NCBI GenBank assembly: GCA_016842065.1
Contig: JAEPDS010000006.1
Location: 117,051 to 181,050, forward strand
From: Candidatus Thiodiazotropha sp. 'RUGA'
Lineage (GTDB): Bacteria > Pseudomonadota > Gammaproteobacteria > Chromatiales > Chromatiaceae
Reading direction: 5' to 3'
DNA: 64,000 nt
Below, piece by piece: positions 55,514 to 63,964 of this stretch; the first letter of the stretch is position 1; every line of letters starts with the position of its first letter. The notes under the pieces were generated by a model. It was not told the DNA's origin. It made no database searches and saw only the letters and a list, made by a program, of their open reading frames with translations. Made by a program: the position numbers and the translations under genes.

Positions 55514-56951
55514 TCATTGTCTCCTCAAATTTATCCAAGACCATACTCTTTTCCAGAGTTTCCCCCTGTTCGAGGGTTTCAATAACGGACTCACCCAGGC
55601 TCTGAAATATCAACCCATAAGCCACGGCATGAGTCGCCCCGCCTGTGACCGTGCCCAGACCTGGAAATGCTTTCAATACGTTTCCGGCCAGTGCCAACAG
55701 CAGGGTCATGCGCTTACCCACATGTTGACCGGCTTGTTCCACCAGCTGCTCAAGATCCACATCTTTCACTCTTATCTCATAGAGTTCGCAGAGTGCACCG
55801 ACCATTTTGATACCCAAATAGCCTTGTATCAGTATGTCGGTGCCCGGGCTGACCGCTGCCATCGCCCCAAGCATTGCCTTATGGGTATACTCTTTTACCA
55901 GTTTTTGTCCCTTCTGCTTGCGATACTCCACTGTTGCCGTATGGAGTTTTTCTGCACCGAGATGCAGAAGGCTTTGATCTCTCTGCTGCTCCAGGCTGTC
56001 ACTTTGCTGGTCAATCCTGTTGAGGATCTCTGCCAATAGAGAATCCACCTGTGGCGGTCGTTCACGCATCACCCGCTTCTGATTCCCCTCGGCATCGATT
56101 CTGATCAACTCCTCCTGGCCACCAGCCTGAACTGACACCACTTTGTCGATCCCGGGCAGCTGATTGGCGAGCCGTTGCATAATGTCAGCCAGATCTTCAT
56201 CGGTGTATCGATCCCGTTTATTCAGTGCGACAATCAATGGGCGATCAAAGGTCTGCAGCTCTACCATTTCCCGATGCTGATCGCGTGTCAGCTCGGCATC
56301 ACAAACATAAACCACCAGATGTGCACGCCGAGCTTCTTCCCGGGCAATCTGTACCCGCGCTTCATTACTGTCAAGGATACCGGGAGCATCGGTGAATATA
56401 AGTGGTTGACCCTGAATTTCACGATGGTAGTGCTCAACGGCTTTGGTGGTACCCGCCCTTGGGTCCGTCTGGATCGCCTCAACTCCGGTGATTGCCTTGA
56501 TCAGTGCACTTTTACCGGCGGATACCGGCCCAAAAAAGGCCACATAGCGCTCGGCACGCTTGCTACGTTGATCCAGTTCATCAAGCTCCTGCCGGGCCTG
56601 TGTAACATCAACCCCCTTCTCATCAGCTTTTGCCAATGCGCTCTCGAATGCTTCACGATCTTCAGGCAGTGGTATCTGTCGCTGTGCAGGAAGCTGTTGT
56701 TTTGCCGATTTACCCGGCTTCAGCAGTCGCCAGATGAGAAAAAACAGCCCCAAGCTGAAGAGAAACAACCCTACCCCATAGAAGATCAGCAGTCTGGGCG
56801 AGAGCTGTTCGAGTAAATGCCAGATATTCAGAGCAGACTCAGTAAGTTGCAGAGTAAGCAATAGAATCAATAATCCGAGAAACAGGATCAACATCAGCAG
56901 AATCAACCTGAATATTCGCTTCGATGATCGAGTTTTCTGCTGCTCTGTCAT
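55443..56951 (-). CDS. Membrane GTPase with DUF697-type domain (first of a tandem pair)
   Basis: 502-residue GTPase. Two N-terminal membrane helices (about 14-36 and 54-77) precede the G domain (G1 GPVSAGKS 141-148, G3 DAPG, G4 NKRD), and a DUF697-type hydrophobic domain follows (about 350-490). It is a divergent paralogue of the downstream gene; G3 reads DAPG in place of the usual DTPG. Overlap of 71 bases with the next gene implies coordinated synthesis. Such proteins are widespread in gammaproteobacteria but not well understood. Confidence 0.82.
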   Translation of the reverse strand: MTEQQKTRSSKRIFRLILLMLILFLGLLILLLTLQLTESALNIWHLLEQLSPRLLIFYGVGLFLFSLGLFFLIWRLLKPGKSAKQQLPAQRQIPLPEDREAFESALAKADEKGVDVTQARQELDELDQRSKRAERYVAFFGPVSAGKSALIKAITGVEAIQTDPRAGTTKAVEHYHREIQGQPLIFTDAPGILDSNEARVQIAREEARRAHLVVYVCDAELTRDQHREMVELQTFDRPLIVALNKRDRYTDEDLADIMQRLANQLPGIDKVVSVQAGGQEELIRIDAEGNQKRVMRERPPQVDSLLAEILNRIDQQSDSLEQQRDQSLLHLGAEKLHTATVEYRKQKGQKLVKEYTHKAMLGAMAAVSPGTDILIQGYLGIKMVGALCELYEIRVKDVDLEQLVEQAGQHVGKRMTLLLALAGNVLKAFPGLGTVTGGATHAVAYGLIFQSLGESVIETLEQGETLEKSMVLDKFEETMSGNLEARAKHFARLTLEQLIKKD

Positions 56952-57076
56952 TGATAAAACCTAATTGATACCTTTCTTTTTGACCTGACAACCCTACCGG
57001 AGACCCACAGTCGCTCACTGTATGTCATGTTATTATTCATCAGGCAAGTGAATATGTCGTAAACCGTCACCAGTTA

Positions 57077-57111
57077 CTAGGGCCTGTTAACACTAATCCA
57101 ATTGGCCCTAG
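57077..57111. repeat. Palindromic copy of the dispersed repeat (CTAGGGCC...GGCCCTAG)
   Basis: CTAGGGCC (57077-57084) and GGCCCTAG (57104-57111) frame TGTTAACACTAATCCAATT. The central TGTTAACA is itself a palindrome. This is the best nested copy of the repeat family and lies 23 bases before the next gene. Confidence 0.75.
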
Positions 57112-57133
57112 GTCCTGATAACCGGAGTCTCCT

Positions 57134-57481
57134 ATGATCCTCCTCCCCAATTCACGTAACGCCTGGCAGACAGATCAGTTCAATGAGACATTAAAGCAAG
57201 AATTGCAGAGTGTCGACCCGATTAGCCTGCCATTGCAAAAGAATCTGGCACTCAGTAGCTACGTCAGTGATGAACCATTCAGTATCATGGTTATTCAGAG
57301 CCATGAGGAGACTCAAGCGATCCTGGTAAAAGTCGGAATCATCTACAGTGGCATCGAAGCGGGCTGCAACTGCGCAGATGACCCAACCCCGATCGAGACA
57401 CAGCCGGAATATTGTGAAATTATGTTATCGATCGACATCGACACTGCTGAAACCACCGTTATTGATCCGCTGACCAGCTAG
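57134..57481 (+). CDS. Hypothetical protein, 115 residues
   Basis: Acidic protein beginning MILLPNSRNAWQTDQF. It has a Cys-rich stretch GCNCADDPTPIETQPEYCE (Cys at 83, 85 and 98) followed by a strand-rich end. GGAG precedes the ATG. I do not recognise the family. The N-terminal half looks helical and the middle (FSIMVIQSHEETQAILVKVGIIYSG) strand-rich, so it is probably a small folded protein. Confidence 0.6.
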   Translation: MILLPNSRNAWQTDQFNETLKQELQSVDPISLPLQKNLALSSYVSDEPFSIMVIQSHEETQAILVKVGIIYSGIEAGCNCADDPTPIETQPEYCEIMLSIDIDTAETTVIDPLTS

Positions 57482-57560
57482 ATTGGTTTCAGCAATCTTG
57501 ACCGCTTAAGAGGTTGCCCAACGCTCCCCCGAACGGACCATAGCTGCATATGGGGTGAGA

Positions 57561-59960
57561 TCACTCATAGGGGCTTTTCTCGTACGCCGTAAAACTCTCA
57601 GTTGGCGAGGCTTGGGTTATCTGAGTTAAATGTTCCACCTGAACATAATCAGCAGCATCCGACCAGTAGTGGCTGTTATGACCTGACAGATCAGATCTTG
57701 GCAGCATGATAAATGCATCCAGTGCTTTGATACTGGCCAGCGTCGAACTCACCTTGGCCTGATCCACACGCATCAGAGAGGGGTGCAGCCTGACCCCATC
57801 AGCGGAGAGATAGGCCAGTACTTTATATGCGGTTTCATTGCAGGAGAAATTCCCAAGTAGAACAGCAATTCCCAGGCGTGACAGCTGATTCAACAGCCTT
57901 TTGGCCGCTTTGAGCTCTGGCGCTATTGCCGGCAGATCAAACTCAATGATCAAGCCGGTCCCAACCACGTGAAGTCTGCGTAACTCGGACTGAATGAATG
58001 GGATAAGTTGATCATCGTGAATCGCCATACCGGACATCCAGATCAGAATCCTGTCAGGATTGCCACGAAAAAGGGAGGCTCCAAGCTTATGAATTGCCTG
58101 CTGGCAGACCAGCCGGTTAAGCATTCCCATTCCATCAAACTGACTCGCACTCTGGTAGATCCCCCCCAACTCATCATCTAATCCGGTGGATGGTAAAAAG
58201 CCGGGAATCTGTTCTATGATCGCACCAGGCTCATGAAGTGCAATATAGCGCTGCTGATGGAACTCAACTGCACCATTTTGCAGTGCCGCCCTGACCTGAT
58301 CTCTCAGCCGGAGATCGGTTTGCTTGTCGGTTATTGGTTGCCTTATTTGCGCGAAATCATGGTGTAAATAGGGTACAGCGGCCTGTTCAAGTGCAGCACT
58401 CGCCGTGAATTCGGCATGTTGCAGAATTTCATACGCCCAGTCATCGGAGGATTCAATCGTAACCAGGCCAATTCCCCACCTGGGAGTAGCGCCTTTTGCA
58501 CAGGAGAGTTCATCAGCTATCTGTTGAGCACAATCCCGGCCCAGTTGATCGATATCAGAGGCATGCTCACGTTTAACAAGAATACCCAGCGCTCTGTTTC
58601 CGGCTCTCGCAACCAGATCCCGCTTGCCAAGGACTGGAGTCAGGACATCCGTTATGAGTGAGATCAAGGCGTGATTTGCCGCTGACGACTGCTCATCTGT
58701 CAAGCTGTCATCACTCTCCAGCGTAACCAGAAAAAGTGCCGTAACTTCCGTTTCACAGCCTTGTTCCGTGCGGCATAGATCCAGTTCATCAAGCAGCCTA
58801 CGACGTTCAACCACATCGGTTATGGCATCTTCTTTAGTGGCTTTATGATAGCTGAGCATCTCTTTGGTTCGCTTGATCCGGGTTTGCACTGTCGCAATAA
58901 GATGTGGTGCTCTAACCGGTTTGGTTAAAAAGTCGTCTGCCCCGGAATGCAGCGCCAAGATCTTTTTCTCGATATTCTCTTCCCCCGAAAGGAAAACAAT
59001 GGGGATGAAACAGGCCGTGGGCTTGGCGCGGATCAACTGTGTCAATTCAATTCCATTGGCGCCGGGCATATAGAGATCCATCAGCACAAGATCGGGCTGA
59101 AAACCCTCGACAGCCTGCATAACACGCATGGGATCAGTGATTGTCAGGGTTTCAAACCCACCTTTCATGAGCAGCTTACGGACGAATTCCGCCTGTGATT
59201 GATCATCCTCCACCACCAGCACCCGATAATGGGGATTTAAATCGGGCGAGAGAATATTCTTGATCCCAGCCATCAGTTCATTGACATCGATTGGCTCTGA
59301 ATAGCACTGACTTGAACCTGCACGTAACACTTCCAGCCGGGTCTCTACATCACAAACATTGGATATGAAAAGCAACTCCGGTGATTTCGTTTCACCCCGA
59401 TTCAGATTGGAAAAACAGTCTTTTATCGAATCAATAAAGGGTAGGAATTGGGTGTCAAGCAGGAGTAAGTCAACCGGATGGTTGATCAACACACTTTCAA
59501 GTGAATCGAGATCAGACAACTGCCTGACTGACCAACCGTTCCTTTCAATAGCCGTCGTGATCAGATCACCATCCACGCTGTTACGCGGTAAATAGATCAC
59601 CTGACAGGAATCGAGTGACGGATCAGAGTGTGGTTGAGCGGAGCTTGAGACTTCAACGGCCTGAGTGAGTTGAATCAGACAGAGAGCGAGTTGATCCATC
59701 TCATCTCTGTCGGGCAGTTCACGCGCTTCATGAATATCGCTGATGGCTTTTTCTATAGCCAGACAGTTTTCGTGTATATTCACCAATCCCGAGGCTTTAC
59801 TAACCCGGGCAAGCTCATGAAGCTGACGAAGAACCGTCTGGATAGAGGAACTGTTCCATATGCCGGATGGCAGTATCGGCCAGTTACTCTTAAGTCGACC
59901 AAGTAGATGCGGCAGCTGTAGCAGCGCCTCGTGATCCATTGAATCATCGTCTGTGGACAT
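57561..59960 (-). CDS. Multidomain regulator: Hpt-like, pseudo-receiver, receiver, degenerate GGDEF and EAL
   Basis: 799 residues from ATG 59960, which has GGGGGA upstream. An N-terminal Hpt-like helix pair carries a candidate phospho-His48 (LHELARVSKASGL). A weak receiver-like domain (about 119-236) is followed by a good receiver (245-364, EDD, MDLYMPGANG with Asp295, KPV). A GGDEF-like domain (about 381-521) without a GGDEF motif and an EAL-like domain (about 546-786) without EAL complete it. It is probably a phosphorelay-controlled c-di-GMP effector or sensor and not an enzyme; the loss of catalytic motifs is visible, the role is inference. Confidence 0.8.
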   Translation of the reverse strand: MSTDDDSMDHEALLQLPHLLGRLKSNWPILPSGIWNSSSIQTVLRQLHELARVSKASGLVNIHENCLAIEKAISDIHEARELPDRDEMDQLALCLIQLTQAVEVSSSAQPHSDPSLDSCQVIYLPRNSVDGDLITTAIERNGWSVRQLSDLDSLESVLINHPVDLLLLDTQFLPFIDSIKDCFSNLNRGETKSPELLFISNVCDVETRLEVLRAGSSQCYSEPIDVNELMAGIKNILSPDLNPHYRVLVVEDDQSQAEFVRKLLMKGGFETLTITDPMRVMQAVEGFQPDLVLMDLYMPGANGIELTQLIRAKPTACFIPIVFLSGEENIEKKILALHSGADDFLTKPVRAPHLIATVQTRIKRTKEMLSYHKATKEDAITDVVERRRLLDELDLCRTEQGCETEVTALFLVTLESDDSLTDEQSSAANHALISLITDVLTPVLGKRDLVARAGNRALGILVKREHASDIDQLGRDCAQQIADELSCAKGATPRWGIGLVTIESSDDWAYEILQHAEFTASAALEQAAVPYLHHDFAQIRQPITDKQTDLRLRDQVRAALQNGAVEFHQQRYIALHEPGAIIEQIPGFLPSTGLDDELGGIYQSASQFDGMGMLNRLVCQQAIHKLGASLFRGNPDRILIWMSGMAIHDDQLIPFIQSELRRLHVVGTGLIIEFDLPAIAPELKAAKRLLNQLSRLGIAVLLGNFSCNETAYKVLAYLSADGVRLHPSLMRVDQAKVSSTLASIKALDAFIMLPRSDLSGHNSHYWSDAADYVQVEHLTQITQASPTESFTAYEKSPYE

Positions 59961-60533
59961 CCCATTCCCCCTGATAACAACCCTGTTCTCGAATGGCCAG
60001 AATCCGGTCAATGAATAACCCGGCAATCTTGAAGTGCGATACTCTGCATACTGGATCGCTGGGTTAAATGGAGTCAAACCATGACTCTGCCCTGAGACTA
60101 GCGCAATTTTTTTGGGCCGTCACTCCTGCAATCCGCGTTGAGTGGATTGCCACACAGAATCAACCTGAGCTTGTTGACACCAATCCACTCAGTAAATTTG
60201 TTGAACAGAACTTAGATATGAATGAGCAGGGAGAATCTAAACAATGTTGCAATTTTCCACAGTGCAACAATCGCATATCGTCTGACCATACAGCGCAGAT
60301 CGGCCGCTTTTTTGAACGAATAATCATGACAACTTTAGACTCAGATATGGCATACAACCTTGATGGTGTGAGTAGAGCCAGAGCCAGCTGATTATTCGAT
60401 ACACTAACTGATTGATTATTAATGAACAAACAGCTCTAATAGTGTTACTTCACTATCTACAACCCTATTTTCAATAGGTTACAGACTTATTGACCATACC
60501 GGCCTTGCCTATAGCGCCAGGGATTATTTATTT
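59961..60533. other. 573-bp divergent intergenic region
   Basis: Contains no well-supported gene; the frame 60068-60391 has no ribosome-binding site. A hairpin CCTATT-TTC-AATAGG (60464-60478) and GTTGCA/TGCAAC (60243-60265) are visible. It likely holds the promoters of the regulator on one side and the EF-G-like gene on the other. Confidence 0.5.
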
Positions 60534-62606
60534 ATGAGCTCGGCTGACTTTTCAATCGAACAAATACGAAACATTGGTCTCATAGCCCATATAGATGCTG
60601 GCAAAACCACCACAACGGAACGCATGCTCTACTATTGCGGGCGCACCCGTCAGGTCGGCTCCGTTGATGATGGCACCACCATAACCGATTGGATGGACCA
60701 GGAACGGGAGCGAGGCATCACCATCGTGGATGCTTCTGTCACCGCCTTTTGGCAGGATTGCCAGATCAATCTCATCGATACACCTGGACATATCGATTTT
60801 ACAGCTGAAGTACAGCGGGCATTGAGGGTGCTTGATGGTGCCGTCGTGGTGTTTGATGCCTCGCAGGGTGTCGAGCCACAGAGTGAGACGGTATGGCGTC
60901 AGGCCGACAAATACCTTGTTCCACGCATCTGTTTCATCAATAAAATGGACAGACTCGGTGCGGAATTCGAAAACTCCTTAGAGAGTATACGAAAACAGCT
61001 TTCAGCAAATCCGGTCGGCTTACAATTACCGATCGGTGTAGAGAGCGAATTTCAAGGTGTTATCGATTTAATCAAAATGCAATCCATTGTCTGGCAGGAG
61101 GCCTTGGACAGCCCGCCTGAGTATCAGGATATCCCAGAGGAGCTGAATGCGGCGGCTCAATCGGCACGCAATCGTATGATCGAGGCGATCGCGGAAGTGG
61201 ATGATCCGCTACTGAACCTATGGCTGGAAAATGCCGAGGTCTCTGAATCACAAATCAAGGCGGCTCTGCGCCGAGCCACCATTAGCAACAGCCTTACCCC
61301 GGTACTCTGTGGCAGTGCTTTTAAGAACAAGGCCGTACAACCTCTGCTGGATGCCATTGTCGACTATCTGCCCTCACCCGAGGATATCGGTTCGGTTACC
61401 GGGACAGACCCAAAATCGGACAAGCTGATTGAGCGTGATCCCGATCCAGAGTCACCCTTGAGTGCGCTGATATTCAAAACCGTAACAGATCCCTATGCCG
61501 GTAGATTGTGTTATGTCAGGGTCTACTCGGGGGTACTGCAATCAGGCGCTAACATACTCAATCCGAGACACAACCGGACCCTGCGCGTTGGACGCCTAGA
61601 GAGGATGTATGCCGAGCATCGTGAAGACATCAAGCAGATCGGCACAGGGGATATCGCAGCCCTGTTGGGACTGAAAGAGACGGTCACCGGAGATACTCTC
61701 TGTGCCGTCAAACAGCCTCTGCTACTCGAATCGATCTCATTTCCGGAACCGGTCATCAAGATCACCATCTCGCCGATGACTGCACAGGACAATGACAAAC
61801 TGGCCAATGCTCTGCAGCAACTGGCGGAAGATGATCCAACCTTTAAATTCGAAGCCGAAAAGGAGACCGGGCAGACCCTGCTCGGCGGCATGGGGGAGCT
61901 CCATCTGGAGGTGGTTCTGGAGCGATTGAAGCGTGAGCATGGGGTGACAGTGCGTACAGGTATGCCGAAGGTTGCCTATAAAGAGACGATCATTCGGCCG
62001 GTTGGCAACGCTGAGGGCCGTTTCATAAGACAGACCGGTGGCCATGGCCAATATGGACATGTTGTCATTTCTCTTACCCCCGACAGCTCCATTGATGGTG
62101 TGATGTTTGAAAACAACATCAAAGCTGGCGCCATACCGGCCCAATTCATCCCGCCCATTGAAGAGGGTATTGCCGAGTCGTCCCGCAGCGGTGTCATCGG
62201 TGGTTATCCGGTGACCGGGCTCAAAGTAAGTTTGATTGATGGTTCATACCACGAGATGGACTCGACTCCCCTATCCTTCAAAGTAGCCGCCGGCATGGCA
62301 TTTCGTTCAGGCTTGGAGTCGGGCGATCCAACGCTGCTGGAACCGGTCGTGAACTGCAACGTGATCACACCGGAAGAGCACCTTGGGGATGTGTTGGCAC
62401 AACTGGCAAACCGGCGGGCGGAGATCGAAGGGATCTCAGACCGGCCTGGCGCTATTAAATCCATAGCCAATCTTGTCCCCCTCTCGGAGATGTTCGGCTA
62501 TGCAACAGAGCTGAGATCCGCCACCCATGGGCGGGGTACGTTCACCATGGAGTTCGACCACTATGCGGCAGTCTCCAAAGAGATCATGCGCAGCATGGGC
62601 CGATGA
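60534..62606 (+). CDS. EF-G paralogue resembling EFG2mt/spdEFG2 (ribosome-recycling type)
   Basis: 690-residue translational GTPase with intact G1 AHIDAGKTTTT (residues 18-28), switch I RERGITI, DTPGH and NKMD. Its N-terminal region (GRTRQVGSVDDGTTITDWM, LDGAVVVFDASQGVEPQSETVWRQADK) resembles mitochondrial EFG2 and spirochaete spdEFG2, which act only in ribosome recycling, more than str-operon EF-G (which has GITITSAATT). It stands alone, not next to rpsG/rpsL/tuf. Recycling-only function is inferred from this resemblance. Confidence 0.88.
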   Translation: MSSADFSIEQIRNIGLIAHIDAGKTTTTERMLYYCGRTRQVGSVDDGTTITDWMDQERERGITIVDASVTAFWQDCQINLIDTPGHIDFTAEVQRALRVLDGAVVVFDASQGVEPQSETVWRQADKYLVPRICFINKMDRLGAEFENSLESIRKQLSANPVGLQLPIGVESEFQGVIDLIKMQSIVWQEALDSPPEYQDIPEELNAAAQSARNRMIEAIAEVDDPLLNLWLENAEVSESQIKAALRRATISNSLTPVLCGSAFKNKAVQPLLDAIVDYLPSPEDIGSVTGTDPKSDKLIERDPDPESPLSALIFKTVTDPYAGRLCYVRVYSGVLQSGANILNPRHNRTLRVGRLERMYAEHREDIKQIGTGDIAALLGLKETVTGDTLCAVKQPLLLESISFPEPVIKITISPMTAQDNDKLANALQQLAEDDPTFKFEAEKETGQTLLGGMGELHLEVVLERLKREHGVTVRTGMPKVAYKETIIRPVGNAEGRFIRQTGGHGQYGHVVISLTPDSSIDGVMFENNIKAGAIPAQFIPPIEEGIAESSRSGVIGGYPVTGLKVSLIDGSYHEMDSTPLSFKVAAGMAFRSGLESGDPTLLEPVVNCNVITPEEHLGDVLAQLANRRAEIEGISDRPGAIKSIANLVPLSEMFGYATELRSATHGRGTFTMEFDHYAAVSKEIMRSMGR

Positions 62607-62626
62607 TTCAAATCGATCAGCTGCGA

Positions 62627-62639
62627 TAGCCTGTTAACC
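62627..62639. repeat. Partial copy of the dispersed repeat overlapping the DUF924 stop
   Basis: TAGCCTGTTAACC; on the minus strand GGTTAACAGG supplies the stop codon of the DUF924 gene. Confidence 0.45.
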
Positions 62640-63179
62640 GTGAAAGGCCTGGTCCGAGTCGAGATAGGCGAGCTCTTCTTCACTGCTCTGCCGGCCCAGA
62701 ACCGCATTGCGATGAGGAAACCTGCCGAACTGACGGACGATTTCACGGTGGTGCTTAGCCCACTTAAGACTCTCTTGCATGCCTGCTGCTTCAAATAGCG
62801 TAACGGAAAAGTCCTGATCTGGCAGAGATTCACTGTGCATGAACGGTAGATAGAGGAAAGCCCGCTGATCGGCTGGTAACTGCTCATCGAATCCCGCAAG
62901 GATCGCATGATTCGCCACCTCTCTCGAGTGCTGCTCTGTCGAATATCCCTGCGGCTGATCTCGAAACATGTTCAATGGAAACTGATCCAGCAGGATCACC
63001 AGCGCCAAACACCCTTCGCTGCTACCCAGCCAGCTGTTGAGAGCACCACTTCTGGCCTCTTCCCAAGCAGCCAGAAAGCGGCTTTTGAGCTGTTGATCAA
63101 ACTCAGGGGTAGAACTGAAATGACGAGGTCTTACCTCATCAGAAAACCAGAATTCGAGTATCTCTCGGGGATTGTCCAC
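62634..63179 (-). CDS. DUF924 family protein
   Basis: 181-residue helical protein of the DUF924 family. Family features: ILEFWFSDEVRP at the N terminus, LALVILLDQFPLNMFRDQP, FLYLPFMHSESL and HHREIVRQFGRFPHRNAVLGR. Function unknown in bacteria. Its start lies nine bases from one partial copy of the dispersed repeat (63188) and its stop lies in another (62627). Confidence 0.88.
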   Translation of the reverse strand: MDNPREILEFWFSDEVRPRHFSSTPEFDQQLKSRFLAAWEEARSGALNSWLGSSEGCLALVILLDQFPLNMFRDQPQGYSTEQHSREVANHAILAGFDEQLPADQRAFLYLPFMHSESLPDQDFSVTLFEAAGMQESLKWAKHHREIVRQFGRFPHRNAVLGRQSSEEELAYLDSDQAFHG

Positions 63180-63187
63180 AGATTATC

Positions 63188-63206
63188 CTAGGGCCTGTTC
63201 AACCAA
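63188..63206. repeat. Diverged copy of the dispersed repeat
   Basis: CTAGGGCCTGTTCAACCAA between the DUF924 gene and the next gene; another remnant AAGGCCTGTTGCAAC lies at 63274-63288, one base from the HbpS-like stop. Confidence 0.45.
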
Positions 63207-63289
63207 TGGTGATGCAGTTTTTCACTGAGATAAGATTGAATCTTAGTCCAATACGCAATTTGCAGACAGATCTAAGGCCTGTTGCAACT

Positions 63290-63814
63290 TCATTCAGCCA
63301 GCTCCAGATCCTCCCAGATCGCTGCCAATCCTGCCTCGGCGCAGGCCCCATCGATGCTATCCCGCTCAGATGATCCGGGAGGTGCACCGGATACACCGAT
63401 CCCACCAACGGTTTCGCCTTGCGCTGTGATAACCAGCCCGCCACCGACCAGCAGTGCACCAGGATTATGCTGCACCTGATTGGGAATACGCCCCTCTTTC
63501 AGCAGACCAGCCAGAACCGATGTGGACTGACGGAAACTGTTTGCCGTCCACGCTTTCCGGATGGCTGTTTCAATGGTGTGTGGCCCGGCAAATCGGTCAC
63601 GCAGCAATGCCGTAACATTGCCGCCTCTGTCCACCACAGCCACGGCAACCGAGTAACCCTTTTTCCGGCACTCCTTGATTGCCCCGTCCACAGCTTTGGA
63701 CGCTAACTCGAGGCTCAGGCTTCGACTGGTGTACAGACCTTCACTCTCGGCAAAGCCGTTGTGTGTCACTAGGCACAAAGCCAAAATCAAAATCGCCTTA
63801 ATCGAATGGTGCAC
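63290..63814 (-). CDS. GlcG/HbpS-like haem-binding family protein, exported
   Basis: 174-residue protein of the GlcG/HbpS (DUF336) family, some members of which bind haem or corrinoids. GTG 63814 is chosen since it gives a signal peptide (ILILALCLVTHNGFA) and GGGGG lies upstream; the longer frame would be read from the palindromic repeat. Family segments: AVAVVDRGGNVTALLRDRFAGPHTIETAIRKAWTA and NPGALLVGGGLVITAQGETVGGIGVSGAPPG. Ligand unknown. Confidence 0.85.
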   Translation of the reverse strand: MHHSIKAILILALCLVTHNGFAESEGLYTSRSLSLELASKAVDGAIKECRKKGYSVAVAVVDRGGNVTALLRDRFAGPHTIETAIRKAWTANSFRQSTSVLAGLLKEGRIPNQVQHNPGALLVGGGLVITAQGETVGGIGVSGAPPGSSERDSIDGACAEAGLAAIWEDLELAE

Positions 63815-63835
63815 TACGAACCCCCAGGTACTTTT

Positions 63836-63864
63836 GGGCCTGTTAACACGAATCCAATACGCCC
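63836..63864. repeat. Copy of the dispersed repeat joined to a larger palindrome
   Basis: GGGCCTGTTAACACGAATCC leads straight into the 100-bp element at 63866. This shows that the shorter copies elsewhere may be truncated forms of a larger unit. Confidence 0.7.
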
Positions 63865-63865
63865 T

Positions 63866-63964
63866 GCTGGGTCTGTTTTTGTGTCCAGCAAGGCAGAATG
63901 AGCGTCGTATAGTCATTCTACATGAGCGAATGATAACGCCGCTGGGCGCAAAAACAGACCCAGC
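63866..63964. repeat. 99-bp palindromic repeat element with perfect 16-bp arms
   Basis: GCTGGGTCTGTTTTTG (63866-63881) and CAAAAACAGACCCAGC (63949-63964) are perfect inverted repeats. The interior has AGAATGA/TCATTCT inverted and ATGAGCG repeated directly. It encodes no protein and looks like a REP- or MITE-like element. Confidence 0.75.

Noticed and set aside
60068..60391. 107-residue open frame upstream of the second EF-G-like gene
   Set aside because: No ribosome-binding site and no family resemblance; Cys/Asn-rich with unlikely composition. Lies in a divergent promoter region.
60490..60515. TTGACC...TATAGC promoter before the second EF-G-like gene
   Set aside because: The spacer is only 14 bases, too short for a sigma70 promoter.
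62627..63864. Integron attC sites flanking DUF924 and HbpS-like genes
   Set aside because: Only one core-like match (GTTCAAC) occurs; the paired GTTRRRY/RYYYAAC core sites and the hairpin of attC are absent, so a cassette array is not supported.
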